Source of the DNA: Eubacterium sp.
GTDB taxonomy: Bacteria > Bacillota > Clostridia > Lachnospirales > Lachnospiraceae
Direction: 5' to 3'
Assembly: GCA_024681495.1 (NCBI GenBank)
Contig: JAILAS010000091.1
Location: 1 to 14,922, forward strand
Length of the DNA stretch: 14,922 nucleotides
In this document: positions 6,376 through 13,523 of the stretch, one piece after another
How positions within the stretch are numbered: the first letter of the stretch is position 1
How the letters are laid out: each line of letters opens with the position of its first letter
Position numbers and translations under genes: made by a program
The notes under the pieces: model-generated
Told to the model about the DNA's origin: nothing
What the model saw: only the letters and a program-made list of their open reading frames with translations
Database searches by the model: none

Positions 6376-9300
6376 ATGCCCAGAAATAGCGCGATTAAGA
6401 AAGTAATGGTTATAGGGTCCGGCCCTATTGTAATCGGTCAGGCGGCGGAGTTCGACTACGCCGGCACACAGGCCTGCAGATCCCTGAAGGAAGAGGGAGT
6501 CGAGGTAGTTCTCGTAAACTCGAATCCCGCCACCATCATGACGGACAAGGACATTGCCGACGAGGTCTACATTGAGCCCCTTACCATAGAGGTCCTTGAG
6601 AGGATTATTGCCAAGGAGAAGCCCGACTCGCTCCTTCCCACGCTGGGAGGACAGGCTGGACTTAACCTGGGAATGGAGCTCTTTGAGAGCGGCATCCTCG
6701 ACAAGTACGGCGTTTCCCTCATTGGAACCTCCGCACAGACCATTAAGAAGGCCGAGGACCGCCAGGAGTTCAAGGACACCATGGAGAAAATCGGAGAGCC
6801 CGTGGCCGCGTCCATCGTGGTTCACGACGTCCAGTCCGGCGTGGAGTTCGCCAATAAGATCGGCTATCCGATTGTGCTTCGTCCCGCGTACACGCTCGGC
6901 GGATCGGGCGGCGGCATAGCGGCTAACGAGACCGAGCTCCGTTCGATTCTGGCCAACGGACTCCGTCTTTCCCGAGTGGGAGAGGTGCTCGTGGAGCGCT
7001 GTATCTCCGGCTGGAAGGAGATTGAGTACGAGGTTATGCGAGACGCGAATGGCACCTGTATAACCGTCTGCAACATGGAGAACATCGACCCCGTCGGAGT
7101 CCACACCGGAGACTCTATAGTGGTCGCTCCCTCGCAGACACTCGGAGACAAGGAGTATCAGATGCTCCGCTCCTCAGCGCTCAACATCATCAACGAGCTC
7201 AACATCACCGGAGGGTGTAACGTACAGTACGCCCTGCATCCGGATACATTCGAATACTGCGTAATCGAGGTTAACCCGAGAGTGTCGAGGTCGTCCGCAT
7301 TGGCGTCCAAGGCGACGGGCTACCCCATAGCGAAAGTTACCGCGAAGATAGCGCTGGGATATAATCTCGACGAGATTCCCAACGCCATCACTGAGAAGAC
7401 GTTCGCGTCATTTGAGCCCATGCTCGATTACTGTGTGGTTAAGATTCCCAGGCTTCCCTTCGATAAGTTCATCACAGCGAAGCGAGTTCTTACCACCCAG
7501 ATGAAGGCCACGGGAGAGGTCATGAGTATCTGCACGAACTTCGAGGGAGCCCTCATGAAGGCGCTTCGCTCGCTCGAGCAGCACGTGGACTCGCTCATGT
7601 CCTATGACTTCACCGACCTTTCGGACGACGAGCTCATGGCTCAGCTTGGCGTGGTCGATGACAGGCGAATCTTCGTTATTGCAGAGGCGCTTCGCCGCGG
7701 GGTGAGCTATGACGACATCTTCGACCTCACGAAGGTCGACAGATGGTTCATCGATAAGATTGCCATCCTGACGGAGATGGAGAAGTCCCTTAAGGAAGGT
7801 CCGCTCACCGTGGAGCTTTTGAAAGAGGCCAAGCGCATCGAGTTCCCCGACAATGTGATTGCGCAGCTCACCGGCCGGACCGAGGAGGAGATTAAGAAGC
7901 TCCGCTACGAGAACGGCATCACGGCCGCGTTTAAGATGGTGGATACCTGCGCCGCCGAGTTCGACGCAGCTACGCCCTACTATTATTCCTGCTTCGACGG
8001 GGAGAATGAGGCCGCTCAGACGCACCCCGAGAAGAAGGTGCTGGTGCTCGGCTCCGGTCCTATCCGCATCGGACAGGGTATAGAGTTCGACTATTGCTCC
8101 GTTCATTCCACCTGGGCTTTTGCCGAGGAGGGATACGAGACCATAATCATAAACAACAACCCGGAGACCGTTTCCACGGACTTCGATATCGCCGATAAGC
8201 TCTACTTCGAGCCGCTCACTCCCGAGGACGTTGAGAACGTCGTGAACGTGGAGAAGCCCGACGGCGCTGTGGTTCAGTTCGGTGGACAGACCGCCATCAA
8301 GCTCACCGAGAGCCTCATGAAGATGGGCGTGCCCATCCTCGGAACGAAGGCCGAGGACGTTGATGCGGCTGAGGACAGGGAACTCTTCGATAAGATTCTC
8401 GAGGAGACCGGCATTCCCAGGGCCGCAGGCGGAACGGTTTACACCGCCGAGGAGGCGAAGGAAGTGGCCAACCGCCTCGGATATCCCGTGCTGGTTCGCC
8501 CCTCGTACGTGTTGGGCGGACAGGGCATGCAGATTGCCATCTCCGACGACGACATCGAGGAGTTCATGGCGGTTATCAATCGCTACGCGCAGGATCACCC
8601 GATTCTGGTGGATAAGTATCTCATGGGCAAGGAGATTGAGGTCGACGCCGTCTGCGACGGAGAGGATATCCTCATCCCCGGTATCATGGAGCATATAGAG
8701 CGCACGGGCGTGCATTCGGGAGACTCGATTTCGGTCTATCCCGCGCCCTCCATCACTCCCGAGATAAGGGACATGCTGGTGGATTACACATGGAAGCTCG
8801 CCAAGGCCCTCCACGTGGTCGGCCTCATAAACATCCAGTTCATCGTGATGGACGGACAGGTCTATGTAATAGAGGTTAACCCCAGGTCTTCGCGTACTGT
8901 GCCCTACATCAGTAAAGTTACGGGCATTCCTATTGTAAAATTGGCGACCAAGGTTATAATAGGAAATACGATAAAGGGACTGGGCTACGAGCCCGGGCTG
9001 GCGCCCAAGTGCGACCACATCGCCATTAAGATGCCCGTCTTCTCGTTCGAGAAGCTGCGCGGAGCGGAGATAAGCCTGGGACCCGAGATGAAGTCCACCG
9101 GCGAGGCGCTCGGCATCTCCAAGGATTTCGATTCGGCGCTCTATAAGGCGTTCCTCGGTGCGGGCATCAATCTGCCAAAACATAAGCAGATGATTATCAC
9201 CGTAAACGATAAGGACAAGGGCGAGGTGATTGGCGTGGCCAGGCGCTTCGAGGCCTTAGGATATAAGATTTACGCCACCAGGTCCACCGCTAAGGTGCTC

Positions 9301-9570
9301 CAGGAGAACGGCGTTAATGCACTCAGAGTTAACAAGATATCGCAGGAGTCGCCGAACGTAATGGACCTGATTCTGGGCCATAAGATCGACCTGGTCATCG
9401 ACACGCCTACCCACGGCAGGGATAAGTCCAGGGACGGATTCCTCATCAGAAGATATTCCATCGAGACGGGCATACACTGCCTTACCAGTCTCGATACAGC
9501 CAACGCGCTCGCCAGGAGTTTGGAGAGCGCCCATAAGGAGTTGGACGTTATAGATGTAGCGGAACTGTAG
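6376..9570 (+). CDS. carB: Carbamoyl-phosphate synthetase large (synthase) subunit
   Basis: CarB makes carbamoyl phosphate from bicarbonate, ammonia and two ATP. The 1064-residue protein is full length and shows the family's internal duplication: a first ATP-grasp half opening with VMVIGSGPIVIGQAAEFDYAG (about residue 10), an oligomerisation segment around 400-550, and a second half opening with LVLGSGPIRIGQGIEFDYCS (about 556). Each half has the ADP-binding glycine loop (TLGGSGGGIA, VLGGQGMQIA) and the metal-ligand motif EVNPR. The C-terminal MGS-like allosteric domain begins near 937 (MIITVNDKDKGE) and includes DTPTHGRDKSRDGFLIRR, where UMP or similar effectors bind in relatives. A GAGGAT site overlaps the end of carA. 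Whether UMP, arginine-side effectors or both control it cannot be judged. Confidence 0.98.
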   Translation: MPRNSAIKKVMVIGSGPIVIGQAAEFDYAGTQACRSLKEEGVEVVLVNSNPATIMTDKDIADEVYIEPLTIEVLERIIAKEKPDSLLPTLGGQAGLNLGMELFESGILDKYGVSLIGTSAQTIKKAEDRQEFKDTMEKIGEPVAASIVVHDVQSGVEFANKIGYPIVLRPAYTLGGSGGGIAANETELRSILANGLRLSRVGEVLVERCISGWKEIEYEVMRDANGTCITVCNMENIDPVGVHTGDSIVVAPSQTLGDKEYQMLRSSALNIINELNITGGCNVQYALHPDTFEYCVIEVNPRVSRSSALASKATGYPIAKVTAKIALGYNLDEIPNAITEKTFASFEPMLDYCVVKIPRLPFDKFITAKRVLTTQMKATGEVMSICTNFEGALMKALRSLEQHVDSLMSYDFTDLSDDELMAQLGVVDDRRIFVIAEALRRGVSYDDIFDLTKVDRWFIDKIAILTEMEKSLKEGPLTVELLKEAKRIEFPDNVIAQLTGRTEEEIKKLRYENGITAAFKMVDTCAAEFDAATPYYYSCFDGENEAAQTHPEKKVLVLGSGPIRIGQGIEFDYCSVHSTWAFAEEGYETIIINNNPETVSTDFDIADKLYFEPLTPEDVENVVNVEKPDGAVVQFGGQTAIKLTESLMKMGVPILGTKAEDVDAAEDRELFDKILEETGIPRAAGGTVYTAEEAKEVANRLGYPVLVRPSYVLGGQGMQIAISDDDIEEFMAVINRYAQDHPILVDKYLMGKEIEVDAVCDGEDILIPGIMEHIERTGVHSGDSISVYPAPSITPEIRDMLVDYTWKLAKALHVVGLINIQFIVMDGQVYVIEVNPRSSRTVPYISKVTGIPIVKLATKVIIGNTIKGLGYEPGLAPKCDHIAIKMPVFSFEKLRGAEISLGPEMKSTGEALGISKDFDSALYKAFLGAGINLPKHKQMIITVNDKDKGEVIGVARRFEALGYKIYATRSTAKVLQENGVNALRVNKISQESPNVMDLILGHKIDLVIDTPTHGRDKSRDGFLIRRYSIETGIHCLTSLDTANALARSLESAHKELDVIDVAEL

Positions 9571-9580
9571 ACGGCTTCGG

Positions 9581-9599
9581 CCGGGCGGATTGTGCCCGG
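9581..9599 (+). other. Small hairpin between carB and mgtE, not a convincing terminator
   Basis: CCGGGC (9581-9586) and GCCCGG (9594-9599) form a 6-bp stem with a 7-base loop. The following sequence, TTAATATGAG, lacks a T tract, so strong termination is unlikely and mgtE may be co-transcribed with carAB. It could instead be a pause or RNA-stability element. Confidence 0.35.
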
Positions 9600-9629
9600 T
9601 TAATATGAGTCCGGATTGGGGGTTTTGCA

Positions 9630-10982
9630 ATGGAAGAGAAAGATCAGATCCTGGAGGAGTTAAACGACCTTCTGGAACAAAAAAAATATAAGATCCTTGC
9701 AGCCCAGCTTCAGGAGTTGAACGAGTTCGACATCGCTGCATATCTGGACGAGCTTACACCCGAGCAGGTGCTGGTTCTTTTTCGCATGCTTCCGAAGGAC
9801 CTTTCCGCAGACGTTTTCTCGGAGATGGGAATCGATAACCAGACCCGTATCGTAGAGAGCATATCCGCCGCGGAGCTAAACGACATCGTCGAGAATCTGG
9901 CTATGGACGACGCCGTAGACATGATCGAGGAGCTCCCCGCGAACCTCGTCAAGAAGGTTCTGCAGTCCGCCACGGCGGACACCCGCAAGATTATAAATCA
10001 GTACCTTAAGTATCCTGATAACTCCGCCGGTTCTATAATGACCGCAGAGTACATCGCATTGAAAAAGTGGATGAGCGTGCCCCAGGCGCTGAAGTACATC
10101 AGGGAGCACGCGGTCGATTCCGAGACCATCTACACCTGTTACGTGACGAACTATCAGCGCGAGCTCGAGGGCGTGGTTACGCTGAAGGACCTGGTTATTA
10201 GCGATCCCGACAAGGGCCTCGAGGAGCTTATGGACGACAATGTCATTAGCGCCTACACCATGGAGGACCAGGAGATGGTCGCCCAGACCTTTAACAAATA
10301 CGACCTTCTGGCGCTTCCCGTGGTCGACCTCGAAAACAGGGTGGTCGGCATTATCACCGTCGACGATATGGTGGACGTAATGGAGCAGGAGGCCACAGAG
10401 GATATCGAGAAGATGGCCGCTCTTTCTCCCTCGGAGAAACCGTATCTTTCCACCAGCGTGTTTACGCTCGCCAAGAACAGGATATTCTGGCTGCTTTTCC
10501 TCATGATTAGCTCCATGCTGACGGGACACCTCCTCACTAAATACGAGGACGCATTCGCCGTTGTACCCCTCCTTGTCACTTTTATTCCCATGATGACGGG
10601 TACCGGAGGAAACGCCGGATCGCAGTCCGCCACACTGGTTATCCGTGGTATGACCGTCGGTGACATTAAGACGGGGGATTTCCTGAAGGTATGGTGGAAG
10701 GAGATTCGCGTGGCATTCCTCTGCGGAGTGGTGCTCGCGGGAGTAAACTTCATAAGGCTTTCCCTCCAGTATCCGGGGAAGACTATGATAATTCTCACCG
10801 TCGTGCTCAGCATGTTCGGCACCATAATAATTGCGAAGTCGATCGGCTGCCTTTTGCCCATCGTTGCGAAGCTCATTCACGTCGATCCGGCGATTATGGC
10901 ATCCCCGCTGATTTCCACAATCGTCGACTGCCTGAGTCTCTTGCTCTACTTCCAGGTTGCGTGCGTGCTCATAGGGCTCTGA
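9630..10982 (+). CDS. mgtE: Magnesium transporter MgtE
   Basis: MgtE is a homodimeric, Mg2+-gated channel of the cytoplasmic membrane. The 450 residues match the usual length. In order: an acidic alpha-helical N domain (1 to about 130, with repeated helices such as LVLFRMLPKDLSADVFSEM); two CBS domains (about 135-255, beginning SAGSIMTAEYIALKK and ending VGIITVDDMVDVMEQEATEDIEKM), which sense cytosolic Mg2+; a plug/linker; and five membrane helices from about 285. The pore-region signature GTGGNAGSQSAT starts at Gly324, and Asp433 in STIVDCLSLLLYF matches the ion-coordinating Asp432 of the Thermus protein. The ribosome site is GGGGG (9618-9622), 7 nt from ATG. It lies 59 bp after carB with no recognisable promoter or M-box Mg2+ riboswitch, suggesting read-through from carAB. 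Confidence 0.96.
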   Translation: MEEKDQILEELNDLLEQKKYKILAAQLQELNEFDIAAYLDELTPEQVLVLFRMLPKDLSADVFSEMGIDNQTRIVESISAAELNDIVENLAMDDAVDMIEELPANLVKKVLQSATADTRKIINQYLKYPDNSAGSIMTAEYIALKKWMSVPQALKYIREHAVDSETIYTCYVTNYQRELEGVVTLKDLVISDPDKGLEELMDDNVISAYTMEDQEMVAQTFNKYDLLALPVVDLENRVVGIITVDDMVDVMEQEATEDIEKMAALSPSEKPYLSTSVFTLAKNRIFWLLFLMISSMLTGHLLTKYEDAFAVVPLLVTFIPMMTGTGGNAGSQSATLVIRGMTVGDIKTGDFLKVWWKEIRVAFLCGVVLAGVNFIRLSLQYPGKTMIILTVVLSMFGTIIIAKSIGCLLPIVAKLIHVDPAIMASPLISTIVDCLSLLLYFQVACVLIGL

Positions 10983-10997
10983 GTGGGTTTTAGGCAC

Positions 10998-11026
10998 TTT
11001 ACAAAGACGCGGAAACGCGTTAAAAT
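10998..11026 (+). promoter_or_regulatory. thrS promoter
   Basis: TTTACA (10998-11003) and TAAAAT (11021-11026) are spaced by 17 bp; the start would be near 11033, just before the T-box leader. The spacer contains the inverted repeat ACGCG-GAAA-CGCGT (11007-11020), which touches the -10 box. It is the only terminator-like hairpin behind mgtE, but no T tract follows it. Confidence 0.7.
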
Positions 11027-11047
11027 ATTTTGGTTAAATAACATACG

Positions 11048-11270
11048 TAAAACGTTGATGAGGAAAGTAGACCGGGAAACGTGTTAAGAGAGCGGCAGGC
11101 GCTGGGATTGCCGTCACGGGAACCCTTCGAAGACCACCTCGGAGTGACTTTAATACAGTCCGGAAGGCACCGTTATATGCTTGAATCAAGTGGCCGCCAC
11201 AGGCGGTAACATGGGTGGAACCGCGGTATATTATCGTCCCATGCGCGACAGATGCGCATGGGATTTTTTA
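11048..11270 (+). ncRNA. T-box leader riboswitch, threonine (specifier ACC)
   Basis: The nascent leader senses uncharged tRNA-Thr and lets transcription of thrS continue when it is abundant. Visible parts: Stem I, with the K-turn/helix pair GAGG (11060-11063) and CCTC (11137-11140) next to the specifier loop; the 5' loop strand AAAGTAG (11064-11070) facing the specifier ACC at 11133-11135, followed by the expected purine; a distal stem CGGCA/TGCCG around a GGCGCTGGGAT loop; Stem III CCGCC-ACA-GGCGG (11194-11206); and the T-box core GGGTGGAACCGCGG (11213-11226). The UGGA bulge fits a tRNA end of UCCA. Antiterminator arms CATGGG (11210-11215) and CCCATG (11238-11243) compete with the terminator. 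Codon ACC matches the downstream gene. Confidence 0.95.
11237..11269 (+). terminator. T-box regulated terminator upstream of thrS
   Basis: Perfect 10-bp arms TCCCATGCGC (11237-11246) and GCGCATGGGA (11254-11263) with a 7-base loop precede six T (11264-11269). The left arm shares CCCATG with the antiterminator helix, so the two structures exclude one another as required for T-box control. Confidence 0.95.
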
Positions 11271-11302
11271 TTTGAAATCTTATGTGCAGGTTCATTAGGT
11301 GG

Positions 11303-11328
11303 AAGCGAAGCTAAGGAGATCTTCGCTT
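11303..11328 (+). promoter_or_regulatory. Hairpin between T-box terminator and thrS start, loop holds an SD-like sequence
   Basis: AAGCGAAG (11303-11310) and CTTCGCTT (11321-11328) are perfect complements, 8 bp, around a 10-base loop containing AAGGAG (11313-11318). No start codon lies at normal distance from that loop; the first ATG is 22 nt away. The hairpin stands directly before the GAAAGG site used for thrS. Function unknown: RNA stabilisation, ribosome standby site or translational control are all possible. Confidence 0.5.
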
Positions 11329-11349
11329 ACGAAAGAAAGGATGATGGAA

Positions 11350-13311
11350 ATGAAAATCACACTTAAGGACGGAAGCATTAAGGAATATTCCTCGGCTATG
11401 AGCGTGCACGACATAGCTAAGGACATCAGCGAGGGACTCGGGCGCATGACGGCCGCCGGCAGGGTGAACGGCGAGCTCGTTGATCTGCGTACAGTTATCG
11501 ACGAGGACTGTGAGCTCGAGATCGTTACGCTGAACGACGATGATGCGCTCTCCGTAATCCGCCATACCTGCTCGCACGTGCTCGCCGAGGCGGTTAAGCG
11601 CGTAAGGCCCGATGCCAAGTGCGCCATCGGTCCCTCCATTGACACGGGATTCTATTATGACTTCGATACCGAGCCGTTCTCCCGCGAGGATCTCGATGAG
11701 CTCGAGAAGGAGATGAAGAAGATTATTAAGGCCGGCGCGTCTCTCGAGAGGTACACGCTTCCCCGCGACAAGGCCATTGAATTCATGAAGGAGAAGGACG
11801 AGCCCTATAAGGTTGAGCTTATTGAAGACCTTCCCGAGGATGCGGAGATTTCATTCTACAGCCAGGGCGACGGGTTCACGGATCTTTGCGCAGGCCCCCA
11901 TCTCATAAGGACCAAGGACATAAAGGCGTTTAAGCTCATTTCCTCCTCCGGCGCATACTGGAGAGGCTCAGAGAAGAACCCCATGCTCCAGCGTATCTAC
12001 GGCACGGCTTTTAATAAGAAGGACGACCTCAACGCATACCTCGAGCACCTCGAGGACATTAAGAAGCGCGACCACAATAAGCTCGGCCGCGAGATGGAGC
12101 TGTTTACCACCGTCGACGTGATTGGTCAGGGCCTTCCGCTCATAATGCCCAAGGGAGTCCGCGTCATCCAGCGCATGCAGAGATGGATCGAGGATCTCGA
12201 GGACAAGGAGTGGGGCTACATGCGTACCAAGACCCCGCTCATGGCGAAGAACGATCTCTACAAGATGTCGGGACACTGGGATCATTATAAGGAAGGAATG
12301 TTCGTCCTTGGAGACGAGGAGAATGACAACGAGGTTCTCGCCCTTCGTCCCATGACCTGCCCGTTCCAGTACTTCGTATATAAGAATTCGCAGAAGTCCT
12401 ACAGGGACATGCCCTGCAGGTATTCGGAGACTTCCACGCTCTTCAGGAACGAGGACTCCGGAGAGATGCACGGACTGACCCGCGTGCGCCAGTTCACCAT
12501 CTCCGAGGGACATCTCATCGTGCGCCCCGACCAGATGGTAGAGGAGTTCAAGGGATGCCTGGCTCTCGCCAAGCACTGCCTCGAGACACTGGGCGTGGAG
12601 GAGGACGTTACCTACCATCTCTCCAAGTGGGATCCCGAGAATACCGAGAAGTACATAGGCGACGCAGAGGTGTGGAACCGCACTGAGGGACATATCAGGG
12701 ACATTCTGAACGAGCTGAACATCCCCTTCGTAGAGGACGTTGGAGAGGCCGCGTTCTACGGACCCAAGGTTGACATAAATGCGAAGAACGTATACGGCAA
12801 GGAAGATACGATGATCACCATCCAGTGGGATGAGCTCAATGCCGAGAATTTCGACATGTACTACATCGACGAGAAGGGTGATAAGGTTCGTCCCTTCATC
12901 ATCCACAGGACATCTATGGGCTGCTATGAGAGGACTCTGGCATGGCTCATCGAGAAGTACGCCGGACTCCTTCCCACGTGGCTTTGCCCCGAGCAGGTCA
13001 GGGTGCTTCCCATATCCGAGAAGTACATCGACTACGCCAACGAGGTGGCAGCCGAAATCAGGAAGCACGACGTTTACGTGGAAGTAGATAACCGCGGCGA
13101 GAAGCTCGGATATAAGATCCGCTCCGCCAGAACGGAGAGAGTTCCCTACATGCTCGTGGTAGGCGAGAAGGAGGCAGCCGATAAGACCGTCTCCGTAAGA
13201 AGCCGCTACATGGGCGACGAGGGTACTAAGCCCCTCGGCGAGTTCATCGACGCCCTCGTTCATGAGATCGACACCAAGGAGATTCGTAAGATCGAGAGAG
13301 AGGACGACTAA
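11350..13311 (+). CDS. thrS: Threonyl-tRNA synthetase
   Basis: ThrRS charges tRNA-Thr and edits mischarged serine. The 653-residue protein has the full set: TGS domain (1 to about 62, MKITLKDGS), editing domain with HTCSH (His72, His76) and CAGPH (Cys180, His184), class II catalytic core, and C-terminal anticodon-binding domain from about 535 (TWLCPEQVRVLPIS, EKLGYKIRSA). The catalytic zinc ligands are Cys337 (MTCP), His388 and His519 (IIHRTSMG). Motif 2 reads RVRQFTISEGH instead of the E. coli-like RVRGFTQDDAH, a variant I associate with clostridial ThrRS. ATG 11350 is chosen over in-frame ATG 11341 and 11344 because GAAAGG (11335-11340) is 9 nt upstream and the protein then starts at the usual TGS residue. 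Control is by the T-box leader; a terminator follows. Confidence 0.97.
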   Translation: MKITLKDGSIKEYSSAMSVHDIAKDISEGLGRMTAAGRVNGELVDLRTVIDEDCELEIVTLNDDDALSVIRHTCSHVLAEAVKRVRPDAKCAIGPSIDTGFYYDFDTEPFSREDLDELEKEMKKIIKAGASLERYTLPRDKAIEFMKEKDEPYKVELIEDLPEDAEISFYSQGDGFTDLCAGPHLIRTKDIKAFKLISSSGAYWRGSEKNPMLQRIYGTAFNKKDDLNAYLEHLEDIKKRDHNKLGREMELFTTVDVIGQGLPLIMPKGVRVIQRMQRWIEDLEDKEWGYMRTKTPLMAKNDLYKMSGHWDHYKEGMFVLGDEENDNEVLALRPMTCPFQYFVYKNSQKSYRDMPCRYSETSTLFRNEDSGEMHGLTRVRQFTISEGHLIVRPDQMVEEFKGCLALAKHCLETLGVEEDVTYHLSKWDPENTEKYIGDAEVWNRTEGHIRDILNELNIPFVEDVGEAAFYGPKVDINAKNVYGKEDTMITIQWDELNAENFDMYYIDEKGDKVRPFIIHRTSMGCYERTLAWLIEKYAGLLPTWLCPEQVRVLPISEKYIDYANEVAAEIRKHDVYVEVDNRGEKLGYKIRSARTERVPYMLVVGEKEAADKTVSVRSRYMGDEGTKPLGEFIDALVHEIDTKEIRKIEREDD

Positions 13312-13354
13312 TAACAGTCATTTTTCGAAATTGAAAAAATATTTTAAACAATTC

Positions 13355-13385
13355 GGGCCCGATAGTGTATCGGGTCCGTCTTTTT
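13355..13385 (+). terminator. thrS intrinsic terminator
   Basis: Arms GGGCCCGAT (13355-13363) and ATCGGGTCC (13369-13377) form a 9-bp stem with one G-U pair and a 5-base loop, followed by GTC and five T (13381-13385). The right arm occupies the place where the -35 region of the next promoter would lie. Confidence 0.9.
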
Positions 13386-13386
13386 A

Positions 13387-13395
13387 TGCTATAAT
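13387..13395 (+). promoter_or_regulatory. Extended -10 promoter of the surface-protein gene
   Basis: TGCTATAAT is a perfect extended -10 element (TG at 13387-13388, TATAAT at 13390-13395). No good -35 box is present 16-18 bp upstream, which is inside the thrS terminator hairpin; extended -10 promoters can work without one. The predicted start near 13402 leaves a leader of about 120 nt. Confidence 0.65.
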
Positions 13396-13401
13396 TAATT
13401 T

Positions 13402-13523
13402 CGTGTTAGGTCCTCGGTCGAACGTATGGAGAGTGCGTCCGACGCTTTAGGTGTGCGTGGGGGCAGCCTTATAGTGTGAGGCCGGGGTTAGTTTTACCAA
13501 GGTACAGTAAAGGGGGTACTAAA
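13402..13523 (+). promoter_or_regulatory. Long structured 5' leader of the surface-protein gene
   Basis: The leader can fold into GTCGAACGT/GCGTCCGAC (13417-13443, one mismatch, 9-base loop), a smaller GCCTT/GAGGC hairpin further down, and a TTTAC/GTAAA pairing just before the GGGGG ribosome site (13512-13516). I do not recognise a known riboswitch class in it; c-di-GMP-I and -II consensus features were looked for and not seen. It may be a regulatory leader or merely a GC-rich untranslated region. Confidence 0.35.

Noticed and set aside
7408..9183. 591-codon open frame on the minus strand opposite carB
   Set aside because: carB is unambiguous over the whole interval; the antisense translation has low-complexity composition and no recognisable motif.
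9571..9629. Possible M-box magnesium riboswitch before mgtE
   Set aside because: Only 59 bases are available, too short for that RNA, and no matching conserved segments are present.
9876..10997. 373-codon open frame on the minus strand opposite mgtE
   Set aside because: Same shadow effect; mgtE motifs are complete on the + strand.
11181..11366. 61-codon + strand frame over the T-box
   Set aside because: It lies on the conserved T-box core and terminator RNA and has no ribosome site.
11968..13263. 431-codon open frame on the minus strand opposite thrS
   Set aside because: thrS is complete on the + strand and the antisense frame shows no domain or ribosome site.
13262..13450. 62-codon + strand frame over the thrS end, terminator and next promoter
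   Set aside because: Out of frame with thrS and spanning a terminator and promoter; no coding signal.
13402..13523. Possible c-di-GMP riboswitch before the surface-protein gene
   Set aside because: The conserved core segments of both classes, as I remember them, are not found; kept only as an unassigned leader.
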